A DNA stretch of 64,000 nucleotides from Bacillota bacterium (GTDB lineage: Bacteria > Bacillota > Clostridia > Christensenellales > SZUA-584), in contig JAEWRI010000023.1 in the NCBI GenBank assembly GCA_023460085.1, positions 248,001-312,000 on the forward strand, given 5' to 3'. Within the stretch, counting starts at the first letter, position 1, and each line of letters opens with the position of its first letter. Of this stretch, positions 1-7,597 are shown one piece after another. Below the pieces are notes generated by a model. It searched no databases and was not told the DNA's origin. It was given only the letters and a program-made list of their open reading frames with translations. Position numbers and translations under genes: made by a program.

Positions 1-514
1 TTTTCTGAAAAGCCTTACCATATTCAGCGCTGTATTCCTCCCAGCCTTCATTGAGCGATTCACGTATCATGGTTCCTTCAACGATGATACTGCCGTCGGG
101 TCTCCGCTTGAGGTTGCTCACTTGCCGTATATAAAAGGTAATGGCCGAGATATATTCCTCCTTGCCGCCCGAGCGGAAGCTGGTTTCCTTGACCGTCTCC
201 ACCTGCCAGTGTGACATGCGGGATAAAAGCAGGCAGTGAACAACCTCATTTTTTTCGATCCGTACATAGCTTCCCGCACGAAGCTTTTTGACATGCAGGT
301 ATTTTCGCAGCGCCACTGCCTTCACAAACAACAGATTCACGATGCATAGGAACGCAAAACCAGCATCCCAGTAAGCTTTCGCATCGGGGCGGATTCCGCC
401 CTGCCAGAAGAAGATCAGAACAGCGTCCAGCGCGAGGGACAGGCACAGTATAAGCAGCAGCCACGGCAGCCGGATGCGCCGGTATGCGGCTGCATCAAAT
501 GGGAATGTATTCAT
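1..514 (-). CDS. Membrane protein, C-terminus cut by window edge
   Basis: An open frame runs leftward off the window, giving 171 residues with no stop. It begins MNTFPFDAAAYRRIRLPW and has two hydrophobic helices, about residues 17-38 and 50-68, followed by a soluble part with strand-like alternation (VRIEKNEV, EEYISAITFYIRQ). The ATG at 514 is preceded by GAGGA at a good distance. I do not recognise the family; the layout resembles small Clostridial membrane proteins with a cytosolic beta domain. It is the only gene of its leftward transcription unit that is visible, and a strong promoter lies about 220 bases upstream, leaving a long leader. Confidence 0.7.
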   Translation of the reverse strand, partial: MNTFPFDAAAYRRIRLPWLLLILCLSLALDAVLIFFWQGGIRPDAKAYWDAGFAFLCIVNLLFVKAVALRKYLHVKKLRAGSYVRIEKNEVVHCLLLSRMSHWQVETVKETSFRSGGKEEYISAITFYIRQVSNLKRRPDGSIIVEGTMIRESLNEGWEEYSAEYGKAFQK

Positions 515-725
515 TCAGTACCCGTCCTCATTCAAGATAGCGCCATGCTATTCGGCTTCCGGTCAGCCGCTTCGTGCAAACCGGCCTCGGCGGCTTTGCC
601 CGAACCGTCTCAAGCCTTCCTGCCGGTTTGGCTCCGTAGATATCGTTCTTTTGCAGTGCAGTCAAAAAGGATTCAGCGATAAAGCCTCTGATTTTCTGAG
701 TACCGTGCCCGCTACCCATGAACCC
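515..725 (-). other. Structured leader with possible 63-codon upstream ORF
   Basis: Between the promoter at 732-761 and the ATG at 514 lies a leader of about 210 nt. On the minus strand it can pair AAACCGGC with GCCGGTTT (8 bp) around an inner GGCTT/AAGCC pair, and overlaps a competing AGCCGC/GCGGCT stem. The same stretch holds an ORF at 719-528 (63 codons, MGSGHGTQKIRGF... ending RIAWRYLE) whose stop lies 13 bases before the next start, but it lacks a clear ribosome site and would begin almost at the transcript 5' end. I cannot tell whether it is a regulatory RNA, a leader peptide gene or both; no known riboswitch class fits convincingly. Confidence 0.35.
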
Positions 726-731
726 GGCAAT

Positions 732-761
732 ATTATACTATCATCCACAATCACTCCTCAA
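732..761 (-). promoter_or_regulatory. Sigma-A type promoter
   Basis: On the minus strand TTGAGG (756-761) is followed after 18 bases by a perfect TATAAT (732-737). It points leftward at the cut-off membrane protein gene. Confidence 0.6.
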
Positions 762-887
762 CAAAAGCCTGCACACTTCTCGTTGCGATTTTCCGTTTGC
801 TGTATGTATTTTTGGTATTATGGGCGCTTTTATGGTATGCTCACGATGGGTAGAAAAGGAAAACAATCGTATACCGGAGGTGCGGCA
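762..887 (+). other. Region upstream of selD, no gene
   Basis: AT-rich stretch between the leftward promoter and the selD ribosome site. A possible rightward promoter is TTGGTA (813-818) followed by TATGCT at about 837-842, but spacing and match are only moderate. In-frame ATG codons at 837 and 846 could extend selD; I prefer the TTG at 888 because GGAGG sits seven bases before it. Confidence 0.3.
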
Positions 888-1925
888 TTGAAGGACGATA
901 TCAAGCTGACAAAGCTGGCGAAATGCGCGGGGTGCGGAGCAAAGGTGGGCGCGGGCGTGCTGGCGCAGCTGCTGGAGGACATCAAGGTTCATACAGACCC
1001 AAACCTGCTGGTCGGGTTTGACCGTAGCGACGACGCGTCCGTCTACAAAATCAGCGACGAGCTGGCGCTGGTGCAAACGGTAGACTTTTTTCCGCCGATA
1101 GCGGATGACCCCTATACGTTCGGCGCAATCGCGGCAACGAACGCGCTGTCCGACGTATACGCGATGGGAGGCGAACCGAAGCTTGCGCTCAACATTATGG
1201 CGGTGCCCGAGGACATGCCCAAGGAAACGGTTCATGATATACTGCGCGGCGGCTATGACAAGGTGTACGAAGCCGGCGCGCTGATTACCGGCGGGCACAG
1301 CATTTACGATGAAGAACCCAAGTATGGGCTGGCGGTGACGGGATTCGTACACCCGGACAGGGTGCTGACAAACTCGGGCGCGCGGCCGGGAGACGTGCTG
1401 CTCTTCACCAAGCCGCTGGGCATCGGCGTTTTAACGTCCGCGATGAAGGCTGGACTGGTGAGCGAAGAGACGGAGAAACTGGCGTATCGGCTGATGACCA
1501 CGCTGAACAAGGCCGCACGGGACGCGATGGTGAAATACGACGTGCATGCCTGCACGGATGTGACGGGCTTTGGCATGATGGGTCATCTGCTGGAGATGGC
1601 GCAGGGCAGCGGTGCCGAGCTGCATGTGGACGTGAAGGGCATCGACATGATTCCCGAAGCGCTGGAATTTGCCCGGATGGGCGTGCTGCCCGCGGGGATG
1701 TATCGCAACCGCAGCTTTGCCGAGGATGCGGCAGACTTAGGCCGCACGCCCCTGGAAAAGGCCGACCTGCTGTTCGACCCGCAGACGTCCGGCGGGCTGG
1801 TGATTTGCGTCAGTCCGCAAGACGCCGACGCGCTGTTTAATGAGCTTAAAGGCTGCGTACCCTCCGCGCAGCGCATCGGAGTGGTCGCGCCTTACGGCGG
1901 CGGCAAAAGGATTATCTTGGAGTAA
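888..1925 (+). CDS. selD: Selenide, water dikinase (selenophosphate synthase)
   Basis: This enzyme makes selenophosphate from selenide and ATP, the selenium donor for selenocysteine, selenouridine and the labile selenium cofactor of some molybdenum hydroxylases. The 345-residue product has the N-terminal catalytic region KCAGCGAK (Cys and Lys present; the active-site residue is Cys, not an in-frame TGA), then the AIRS-type ATP-binding half (TFGAIAATNALSDVYAMGG) and the C-terminal half with TDVTGFGMMGHL and DPQTSGGL. The TTG start is chosen for GGAGG at 876-880; ATGs at 837 and 846 are alternatives. It leads a block of selenium-associated genes. No selA, selB or selC is visible, so the final use of the selenium cannot be read from this window. 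Confidence 0.95.
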   Translation: MKDDIKLTKLAKCAGCGAKVGAGVLAQLLEDIKVHTDPNLLVGFDRSDDASVYKISDELALVQTVDFFPPIADDPYTFGAIAATNALSDVYAMGGEPKLALNIMAVPEDMPKETVHDILRGGYDKVYEAGALITGGHSIYDEEPKYGLAVTGFVHPDRVLTNSGARPGDVLLFTKPLGIGVLTSAMKAGLVSEETEKLAYRLMTTLNKAARDAMVKYDVHACTDVTGFGMMGHLLEMAQGSGAELHVDVKGIDMIPEALEFARMGVLPAGMYRNRSFAEDAADLGRTPLEKADLLFDPQTSGGLVICVSPQDADALFNELKGCVPSAQRIGVVAPYGGGKRIILE

Positions 1926-1929
1926 TGCG

Positions 1930-2817
1930 ATGAACTATAATTTGAAGCAGCTGGAGGCGTTTGCTGCGATTGTGGAATGCGGCAGTTTTACCGTGGCAGC
2001 GGACAGGCTGTATCTCGCGCAGTCCACGGTCAGCGGACACGTCGCCGCACTGGAAAAGGACATCGGCGTACCGTTGATTGTGCGCTCGGGCAAACGAAAG
2101 ATTATACTCACGGAGGAAGGACGGCGCGTATACGCGCACGCGAAATCCATCCTCCAGAGCTGCGAGCAGCTTTCCCGGGATCTGGAGGAACGGACGTCTC
2201 AGGAACTGATAGTGGCAGCCTCCACCATCCCCATGGGATATCTGCTGCCCGGTCTGATTGCCGATTTTTCGCGGGAGAGGCCGCAATGCCGGTTTACGCT
2301 GCGCGGCGGAGACAGCACACGCGTGCACGAGCAGGTGCTGGACGGCGACGCCCAGATGGGGTTTGTAGGCGCGGTGCTGAACCGAAGGGAATTCACCTAT
2401 GACCTTCTGTGCGAAGACCGGCTGGTGCTGCTGGCACCGGACAACGGGAAATACCGTGCCCTGCTGGATGCCGGGGCTTCCGGCAACGCGCTGCTTTCCG
2501 AACCGCTGATATTCCGCGAGATGGGCTCCGGCACACAGCAGGCGGTGGATAAATTTCTGTGTGAAAACAGTATCCGCACGGAGGATATTCACGTCGTCGC
2601 GCGCGTGGACAACAGCGACACCATACTGCGCGCCGTATCGCAGGGGCTGGGCGTCGCCATCGTATCCGAGCTTGCCGCGGGCTCCGCGCAAAACGCGCTG
2701 CGCTTTGCACTGGACGGGAAGAGTACGGAGCGTTGCCTGTACATGATACTTCCCAAGGAACGAAAGCTTACCGAGACGGTACAGGCATTCCGGGATTTCA
2801 CATTGAACCGTGTATAA
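1930..2817 (+). CDS. LysR-type regulator, selenium-metabolism subtype
   Basis: A 295-residue LysR-type regulator. The N-terminal winged helix-turn-helix spans about residues 1-60 (NLKQLEAFAAIVECGSFTVA, then AAD..YLAQSTVSGHVAALE), followed by the periplasmic-binding-fold effector domain ending in LPKERKLTETVQAFRDF. It starts four bases after selD stops, so the two are co-transcribed. Similar LysR proteins are typically neighbours of selD in Clostridia and are named for selenium metabolism by association. Likely target: the promoter at 2885-2913 ahead of the next operon, by inference only. The ligand is unknown. Confidence 0.85.
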   Translation: MNYNLKQLEAFAAIVECGSFTVAADRLYLAQSTVSGHVAALEKDIGVPLIVRSGKRKIILTEEGRRVYAHAKSILQSCEQLSRDLEERTSQELIVAASTIPMGYLLPGLIADFSRERPQCRFTLRGGDSTRVHEQVLDGDAQMGFVGAVLNRREFTYDLLCEDRLVLLAPDNGKYRALLDAGASGNALLSEPLIFREMGSGTQQAVDKFLCENSIRTEDIHVVARVDNSDTILRAVSQGLGVAIVSELAAGSAQNALRFALDGKSTERCLYMILPKERKLTETVQAFRDFTLNRV

Positions 2818-2829
2818 TATAGAAAATGC

Positions 2830-2897
2830 AACCGCAATTCATCGCCAAACCCGATAGTTTCTATTGTTCTATCAGATATTTGAATTGGCGGTTTTTT
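2830..2897 (+). terminator. Bipartite hairpin terminator after selD-lysR
   Basis: ACCGC-AATTCA near 2831-2841 pairs with TGAATT-GGCGGT near 2881-2892, enclosing an inner GATAG/CTATC hairpin, and is followed by a run of T. The distal arm overlaps the next promoter. Confidence 0.55.
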
Positions 2898-2913
2898 GTG
2901 TTGGTCTTATAAT
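2885..2913 (+). promoter_or_regulatory. Promoter of the activase-yedF-reductase operon
   Basis: TTGGCG (2885-2890), 17 bases, TATAAT (2908-2913). The -35 lies inside the descending arm of the upstream terminator, so the two units are separable but compactly packed. Confidence 0.6.
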
Positions 2914-2987
2914 ATTGGTAATATATCGGCAGCAGCCGTACTCCTTCCAGCCCACGACGCCTGTAAACGGCAGCCGCAGAGGTTTTA

Positions 2988-3755
2988 ATGAAATATGTTG
3001 GTATCGATATCGGCTCCACCAGTGCCAAAACCGTGGTGCTGGACGAAAGCGCAGGCATACGGACGCAGTTTATACTGCCCACTGGCTGGAGCAGCGTGGA
3101 CACCGCCGAAGCGATTCGTTTAAAACTGGCTGAACACGGCATTGACGCACAGCATACCCCCTGCGTCGCAACCGGGTACGGGCGGGCAGCGGTACCCTAC
3201 GCAGATAAAGCCGTCACTGAAATCACCTGCCACGCCAAGGGCGCCTGCGAGATTTTTTTCTGCCGGGACATGACGGTCATCGATATCGGCGGTCAGGATA
3301 CGAAAATCGTCCGCATCGAGGGCGGCACGGTGAAGGATTTCATCATGAACGACAAGTGCTCGGCAGGCACTGGGCGTTTTCTGGAAGTGATGGGCAATAC
3401 GCTGGCCGTATCGCCGGAGGAGCTGTGCGCGCTGGCGGCCCGGGGCGGCAGTACGTCCATCAGCTCCATGTGCACCGTGTTCGCGGAATCCGAGGTCATC
3501 AGCCTCATCGGGCGCGGAGAGAAAAAAGAGAACATCGCGTTTGCCGTGGTGGACTCCATCGTGCAGAAGGTGGCTTCGCAGGCCAAAAGGCTGCTGTCCG
3601 ATACGGGAGCGGTCTGCCTGACGGGCGGCCTGTGCGACAGCACCTATATTATCGACGCACTTTCAGGCGCGCTGCGCGCCCAAGTGATATCCAACAAACA
3701 GGGAAGATACGCCGGGGCGATCGGCGCGGCGCTGTGCGCCATGAAACAGCGCTGA
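2988..3755 (+). CDS. Acyl-CoA dehydratase-type activase (HgdC/BadF family)
   Basis: A 255-residue ASKHA-fold ATPase of the type that activates 2-hydroxyacyl-CoA dehydratases by ATP-driven low-potential electron transfer. Visible motifs: phosphate-binding YVGIDIGSTSAKTVV at the N-terminus, VIDIGGQDTK, MNDKCSAGTGRFLE and SSMCTVFAESEV. The two Cys (in NDKCSAGTG and SSMCTVF) are those that bridge the shared [4Fe-4S] cluster of the dimer in this family. The GAGG ribosome site precedes the ATG by six bases. Its expected partner here is the double-cubane protein at 5848-7122 in the same operon; a dehydratase substrate is not implied by the context. Confidence 0.9.
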   Translation: MKYVGIDIGSTSAKTVVLDESAGIRTQFILPTGWSSVDTAEAIRLKLAEHGIDAQHTPCVATGYGRAAVPYADKAVTEITCHAKGACEIFFCRDMTVIDIGGQDTKIVRIEGGTVKDFIMNDKCSAGTGRFLEVMGNTLAVSPEELCALAARGGSTSISSMCTVFAESEVISLIGRGEKKENIAFAVVDSIVQKVASQAKRLLSDTGAVCLTGGLCDSTYIIDALSGALRAQVISNKQGRYAGAIGAALCAMKQR

Positions 3756-3833
3756 GGTAAATCGGCACGGAAAAGCATCCGGCAGCACTTTTCCCGGAAT
3801 AATGAAAGCATGAACCGTAAGGAGGTAACCAAA

Positions 3834-4448
3834 ATGGCAAAGGTGATTGTCAACGCGGTAGGCGAGCAGTGCCCGATTCCGGTGGTCAAGGCAACCAAAG
3901 CACTGGGTGAAATGAAGGAAGCGGGCATCTTGGAGGTGCATGTAGACAACGAAATCGCCGTGCAGAACGTGACGCGGCTGGCAGCGGGCAAGGGGCTTTC
4001 GGCCAAGAGTGAAAAGCTGGATGAAAAGCACTTTATCATCTCGATGGAGGTATCCTCTCTGCCCGAAGCGAAAACGGCGGAACCGGAAGCCGCTTGTATT
4101 CCCGACGTCAAAGGCAATACGGTGATAGCCATTGGCAGCGCAACCATGGGCCGCGGGGACGACGAATTGGGCAAAACGCTGATGAAGGGCTTTATCTACG
4201 CGCTGTGCCAGCTGGAGGAACTGCCAAAGACCATCATTTTCTACAACGGCGGCGCATCCATTCCCATCGAAGGGTCAGTCAGCGTGGAGGACCTTAAAAG
4301 CATGGAGGCGCAGGGCGTGGAAATCATGACGTGCGGCACCTGCCTTAATTTCTATGGTCTGACAGAGAAACTGGCGGTGGGGCAGGTCGCCAACATGTAC
4401 TCCATCGCAGAGAAGCTCTCCGGAGCGGCCAAGGTCATCAAGCCGTGA
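3834..4448 (+). CDS. yedF: Selenium metabolism protein YedF
   Basis: 204 residues with two parts: an N-terminal TusA/SirA-like domain carrying GEQCPIPVVKATKAL (the CPxP sulfur/selenium-carrying Cys) and a C-terminal DsrE-like domain with MTCGTCLNFYGL. This two-domain form is characteristic of genomes that use selenium and is thought to handle or deliver it; the exact reaction is not established. I start at ATG 3834 because AAGGAGG lies nine bases upstream, rather than at ATG 3810. Its stop overlaps the next start in GTGA, indicating translational coupling to the desulfurase. Confidence 0.9.
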   Translation: MAKVIVNAVGEQCPIPVVKATKALGEMKEAGILEVHVDNEIAVQNVTRLAAGKGLSAKSEKLDEKHFIISMEVSSLPEAKTAEPEAACIPDVKGNTVIAIGSATMGRGDDELGKTLMKGFIYALCQLEELPKTIIFYNGGASIPIEGSVSVEDLKSMEAQGVEIMTCGTCLNFYGLTEKLAVGQVANMYSIAEKLSGAAKVIKP

Positions 4449-5581
4449 TCTATCTCGACAACGCGGCCACCACGCTGCGCAAACCGCCCGAGGTGATTGA
4501 GGCCGTGGTGCGGGCTATGAATACCATGGGCAATTCCTCCCGGGGGACGCATACAGAAAGCCTCGCCGCCTCCCGCACGGTATATGAAGCGCGCGTGAAG
4601 CTCGCCGCGTTTTTCGGCTGCAAGCGCGCGGACCATGTCGTGTTCACATGCAACGCCACAGAAGCGCTGAACATCGCCATACATGGCGCCCTCCATCCCG
4701 GCAGCCATGTGATTACCACCGACTGTGAACATAATTCCGTCTTGAGGCCGCTGTACCGGCTGGAGGCGGAACACGGCGTTCAGCTGAGCTTTGTTGCGGC
4801 AAATCGAAGCGGCAACATCGACTACGCGGAGTTTGAACAGCAGATACGCCCCAACACGCAGGTCATCGTGTGCACGCACGCGTCCAACCTCACCGGGAAC
4901 ATAATAGATATTGCGCGGGTCGGACAAATTGCGAAAAAGCACGGCCTGCTGTTCATCGCGGACGCGTCACAGACAGCGGGCTGTTTCCCCATCGATATGG
5001 AAGCAATGAACGTTGACATCCTCTGCTTCACCGGACACAAGGCGATGATGGGCCCGCAGGGCACGGGCGGGCTGTGTATCCGCGAGGATGTCACTATACG
5101 CCCGTGGAAGGTGGGCGGCACCGGTGTGCAGACCTACAGCCAAACGCAGCCGGAGGCGCTGCCCGCGCTGCTGGAGGCGGGTACGCTGAACGGACACGGC
5201 ATCGCGGGCCTTTCGGCGGCGGTGGACTATATCAATTCCGTGGGCATCTGCGCCATACGGGACAAAGAGGAATTTCTGACGCGCCGCTTCGCGGACGGCG
5301 TTTCGCAGATCGAAGGCGTGACAGTGTATGGCGATTTTACGGCGGCGTTTCACGCACCGGTGGTGGCGCTGAACATTCGGGACTGCGATTCCGGCGCGGC
5401 AGCGGACGAGCTGTCGGAAACCTACGGCATTGCGGTGCGCCCCGGCGCCCACTGCGCGCCCCGGATGCACCGGGCGCTGGGCACGGCGGAGCAGGGTGCG
5501 GTGCGCTTCAGCTTCGGGTGGTTCACCGAAGCTGAAGATGTGGATACCGCAATACGCGCCGTGAAGGAGCTGGCGGAATGA
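4445..5581 (+). CDS. Cysteine desulfurase-like aminotransferase class V
   Basis: 378 residues, GTG start inside the yedF stop. Fold-type I PLP enzyme: N-terminal YLDNAATTLRKP, the PLP-lysine segment CFTGHKAMMGPQGTGG, and VRPGAHCAPRMH holding the persulfide-forming Cys in the SufS-like RxGxHCA setting. Such enzymes take sulfur from cysteine, or selenium from selenocysteine, as an enzyme-bound persulfide or perselenide. Sandwiched between YedF and DUF3343 carriers, it probably supplies S or Se to this pathway rather than general Fe-S assembly. Substrate preference cannot be read from sequence. Confidence 0.9.
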   Translation: MIYLDNAATTLRKPPEVIEAVVRAMNTMGNSSRGTHTESLAASRTVYEARVKLAAFFGCKRADHVVFTCNATEALNIAIHGALHPGSHVITTDCEHNSVLRPLYRLEAEHGVQLSFVAANRSGNIDYAEFEQQIRPNTQVIVCTHASNLTGNIIDIARVGQIAKKHGLLFIADASQTAGCFPIDMEAMNVDILCFTGHKAMMGPQGTGGLCIREDVTIRPWKVGGTGVQTYSQTQPEALPALLEAGTLNGHGIAGLSAAVDYINSVGICAIRDKEEFLTRRFADGVSQIEGVTVYGDFTAAFHAPVVALNIRDCDSGAAADELSETYGIAVRPGAHCAPRMHRALGTAEQGAVRFSFGWFTEAEDVDTAIRAVKELAE

Positions 5582-5814
5582 GAACCAGGCAGCTTCGGCT
5601 GATTGTGACGTTTCACACGACGACCGCCGCGATAGCATTGGAAAAGACGTGCGCGGAGAAAGGCGTCTCAGGCAGGCTGATACCCGTGCCGCGGGACATC
5701 ACCGCGGGCTGCGGCATGGCGTGGAGCGCGCCGCCGGAGGCGCGGAAGGCCATCGAGCAAGCAGCGCGGGAAGCCGGTATCAAGACGGACGGCTGGTATG
5801 AGCTGACGGTTTAA
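5578..5814 (+). CDS. DUF3343 putative Se/S carrier, first copy
   Basis: 78 residues, start overlapping the upstream stop in ATGA. The DUF3343 pattern is seen in IVTFHTTTAAIALEKTC and the late AGCGMAW with a single conserved Cys followed by Met. Proteins of this family occur beside selenium and Fe-S genes and are suspected sulfur or selenium carriers; no activity is proven. A second divergent copy follows the reductase gene. Confidence 0.8.
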   Translation: MRTRQLRLIVTFHTTTAAIALEKTCAEKGVSGRLIPVPRDITAGCGMAWSAPPEARKAIEQAAREAGIKTDGWYELTV

Positions 5815-5847
5815 TTAAAATAAGAAGCATAACGAGGAGGATAGTCA

Positions 5848-7122
5848 ATGTCAGATTACGTACAGATGTGGAAGGACCTCGGAATGGATTTGGAAACCCA
5901 TGACATGCTGTGCCAGATGCTGCCGGGTGCGGTCGGCGATGTTTTTCTGACGCAGGAAAACCGCCCGGCGGGCATGGATTTCTGGGATCTTGTGATTTCC
6001 GAGGTGCACGGCATCCGCCCGGCGGAGCTGATTGAAGCGCAAAAGCAGGGACGCAAGGTGTTCGGTACGTTCTGCGTGTATGTGCCGGACGAGGTGGTCA
6101 TCGCGGCGAACGGCATCGTCACCGGACTTTGCGGCGGTTCGCAGTTCTGGGTCCCCGACGGCGAAACCGTTCTTCCCAAGAGCACCTGCTCGCTGATCAA
6201 GGCGTCGGTGGGTGCGCGGCTGGGCAAAACCTGCCCGTTCTTCCGTATCGCCGACATGTATGTGGGCGAGACCACCTGCGACGGCAAAAAGAAGGCATAC
6301 GAGATCCTCGGGGCAGACGTGCCGATGCACATCATGGACGTACCGCAGATGAAGCGGGACAAGGATATCCTCAAGTGGAAGGAAGAAATTGCGGATTTCG
6401 CCAAGGTGGTGCAGGAATTCACCGGCAACGAAATTACCACAGAGAAGCTGGCCGACGCCATCCGCATTATCAATGAGAAGCGCAAGGCTATTCAGCGGGT
6501 GTATGACGCGCGCAAGTCGGAATGCCTGCCCATCTCCGGGCGGGACGCGCTTCTGATGATACAAATCGCGTTCTTCGACGACCCGGAACGCTGCGCAAAG
6601 ATGTGCAACCGTCTGGCCGACGAGCTGGATCAGCGCATCAAAGACGGCGTCAGCGTAGTGCCCGCGGGAACCAAGCGGATACTGGTGACCGGAACGCCGC
6701 TGGCCGTGCCCAACTGGAAGCTGCACAATATCATCGAGACGAGCGGCGGCGCGGTAGTCTGCGAGGAGATGTGTACGGGAACGCGCTATTTCGAAAACCT
6801 CGTGGACGACACGAAAACGACGCTGGACGAGCAGTTCATGGCGCTGTCCGAGCGGTACATGAAGACCCATTGCGCCTGCTTCACCCCCAACACGGGCCGG
6901 GTGGACGACATACTGCGCATGGTGAAGGAGTACAAGGCGGACGGTGTAATCGACTGCAGCCTGAAATTCTGCTGCCTGTACGACACCGAAAAGTACAATG
7001 TATCGCGGGCGCTCAAGGACGCGGGCGTGCCGGTACTGAGCCTTGAGACGGACTACACCGACACGGATGCCGAGCAGCTGCGCACCCGCATCGGCGCATT
7101 TCTCGAAATGCTCAATGACTGA
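5848..7122 (+). CDS. Double-cubane-cluster anaerobic reductase
   Basis: 424 residues of the 2-hydroxyacyl-CoA dehydratase alpha/beta-like family in its stand-alone form, which carries a double-cubane [8Fe-9S]-type cluster and reduces small molecules with help from an ATP-driven activase. Visible cysteines include GTFCVYVP, SPFxx-like KTCPFFRIADMY, TCDGKK, CEEMCTGTRYF, HCACFTPN and SLKFCCLYDTEKY. GAGGAGG precedes the ATG. The activase is encoded at 2988-3755. The natural substrate is unknown; the family reduces compounds such as acetylene in vitro. Its location inside a selenium block suggests a role in selenium or sulfur reduction, by inference. Confidence 0.88.
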   Translation: MSDYVQMWKDLGMDLETHDMLCQMLPGAVGDVFLTQENRPAGMDFWDLVISEVHGIRPAELIEAQKQGRKVFGTFCVYVPDEVVIAANGIVTGLCGGSQFWVPDGETVLPKSTCSLIKASVGARLGKTCPFFRIADMYVGETTCDGKKKAYEILGADVPMHIMDVPQMKRDKDILKWKEEIADFAKVVQEFTGNEITTEKLADAIRIINEKRKAIQRVYDARKSECLPISGRDALLMIQIAFFDDPERCAKMCNRLADELDQRIKDGVSVVPAGTKRILVTGTPLAVPNWKLHNIIETSGGAVVCEEMCTGTRYFENLVDDTKTTLDEQFMALSERYMKTHCACFTPNTGRVDDILRMVKEYKADGVIDCSLKFCCLYDTEKYNVSRALKDAGVPVLSLETDYTDTDAEQLRTRIGAFLEMLND

Positions 7123-7387
7123 TTCGGACGTTAAATACTACATACTCTTTGAGAACTATACCCACGGCATGTCGCTGCACGACCTGCTGACGGCCGACGG
7201 AATCCCCAACCGGATTGCGCCCGCACCCCGCGAGATACAGGGTGAACTGTCTTGCGGCATGTCGCTGCGGGTGGAACCCGAGCACATTGAAGCCGCAAGG
7301 GTCTGTATTGAACGGAATCAGGCGCGGCATCACGCTATCGTGCCGCTGGCGGGACAGATTAAACCCCGGCGCGACCGGTATTGCTGA
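7115..7387 (+). CDS. DUF3343 putative Se/S carrier, second copy
   Basis: 90 residues overlapping the reductase stop by eight bases. It shows the family signature (YYILFENYTHGMSLHDLL, PREIQGELSCGMSL) with the Cys followed by Gly-Met as in the first copy (AGCGMAW). It closes the operon just before an intrinsic terminator. Having one copy on each side of the reductase suggests distinct partners or donor/acceptor roles. Confidence 0.75.
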   Translation: MTDSDVKYYILFENYTHGMSLHDLLTADGIPNRIAPAPREIQGELSCGMSLRVEPEHIEAARVCIERNQARHHAIVPLAGQIKPRRDRYC

Positions 7388-7416
7388 CACCCGCCCCGTT
7401 TGTATCGTTGCTGTTG

Positions 7417-7446
7417 AAAATCCCGTTGCGCAAGCCACGGGATTTT
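7417..7446 (+). terminator. Intrinsic terminator of the selenium operon
   Basis: Perfect 10-bp stem AAAATCCCGT/ACGGGATTTT with a 10-nt loop, the descending arm ending in TTTT. Confidence 0.8.
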
Positions 7447-7476
7447 CTGTTGCAAAACCGGGGACATTCTGCGGAA

Positions 7477-7505
7477 TTGACAATCAGCCGCGAGGGGTAT
7501 ACCAT
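7477..7505 (+). promoter_or_regulatory. Promoter of the HD-GYP gene
   Basis: Perfect TTGACA (7477-7482), 17 bases, TACCAT (7500-7505). The expected start point at about 7512 falls inside the palindromic operator at 7510-7525. Confidence 0.65.
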
Positions 7506-7509
7506 TTAC

Positions 7510-7525
7510 GTTAGCACACGCTAAC
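7510..7525 (+). promoter_or_regulatory. DtxR-family operator, perfect palindrome
   Basis: GTTAGC-ACAC-GCTAAC, perfect 6+4+6 palindrome at the predicted start point of the HD-GYP transcript. Variants recur ahead of feoA and feoB, with the DtxR-family gene between. The half-site resembles the TTAG/CTAA core of DtxR/IdeR boxes. Confidence 0.7.
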
Positions 7526-7597
7526 TATGCCGCTGCCGGATCGCCCACCCGAGAGACAGCGTACCCGCATTCTAAAAACACGAAAGCAGAAAGCACC

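Noticed and set aside
888..7387. Selenocysteine (in-frame TGA) in SelD, YedF, DUF3343 or the reductase
   Set aside because: All expected active positions are encoded by Cys codons and each frame ends at a normal stop followed by the next gene.
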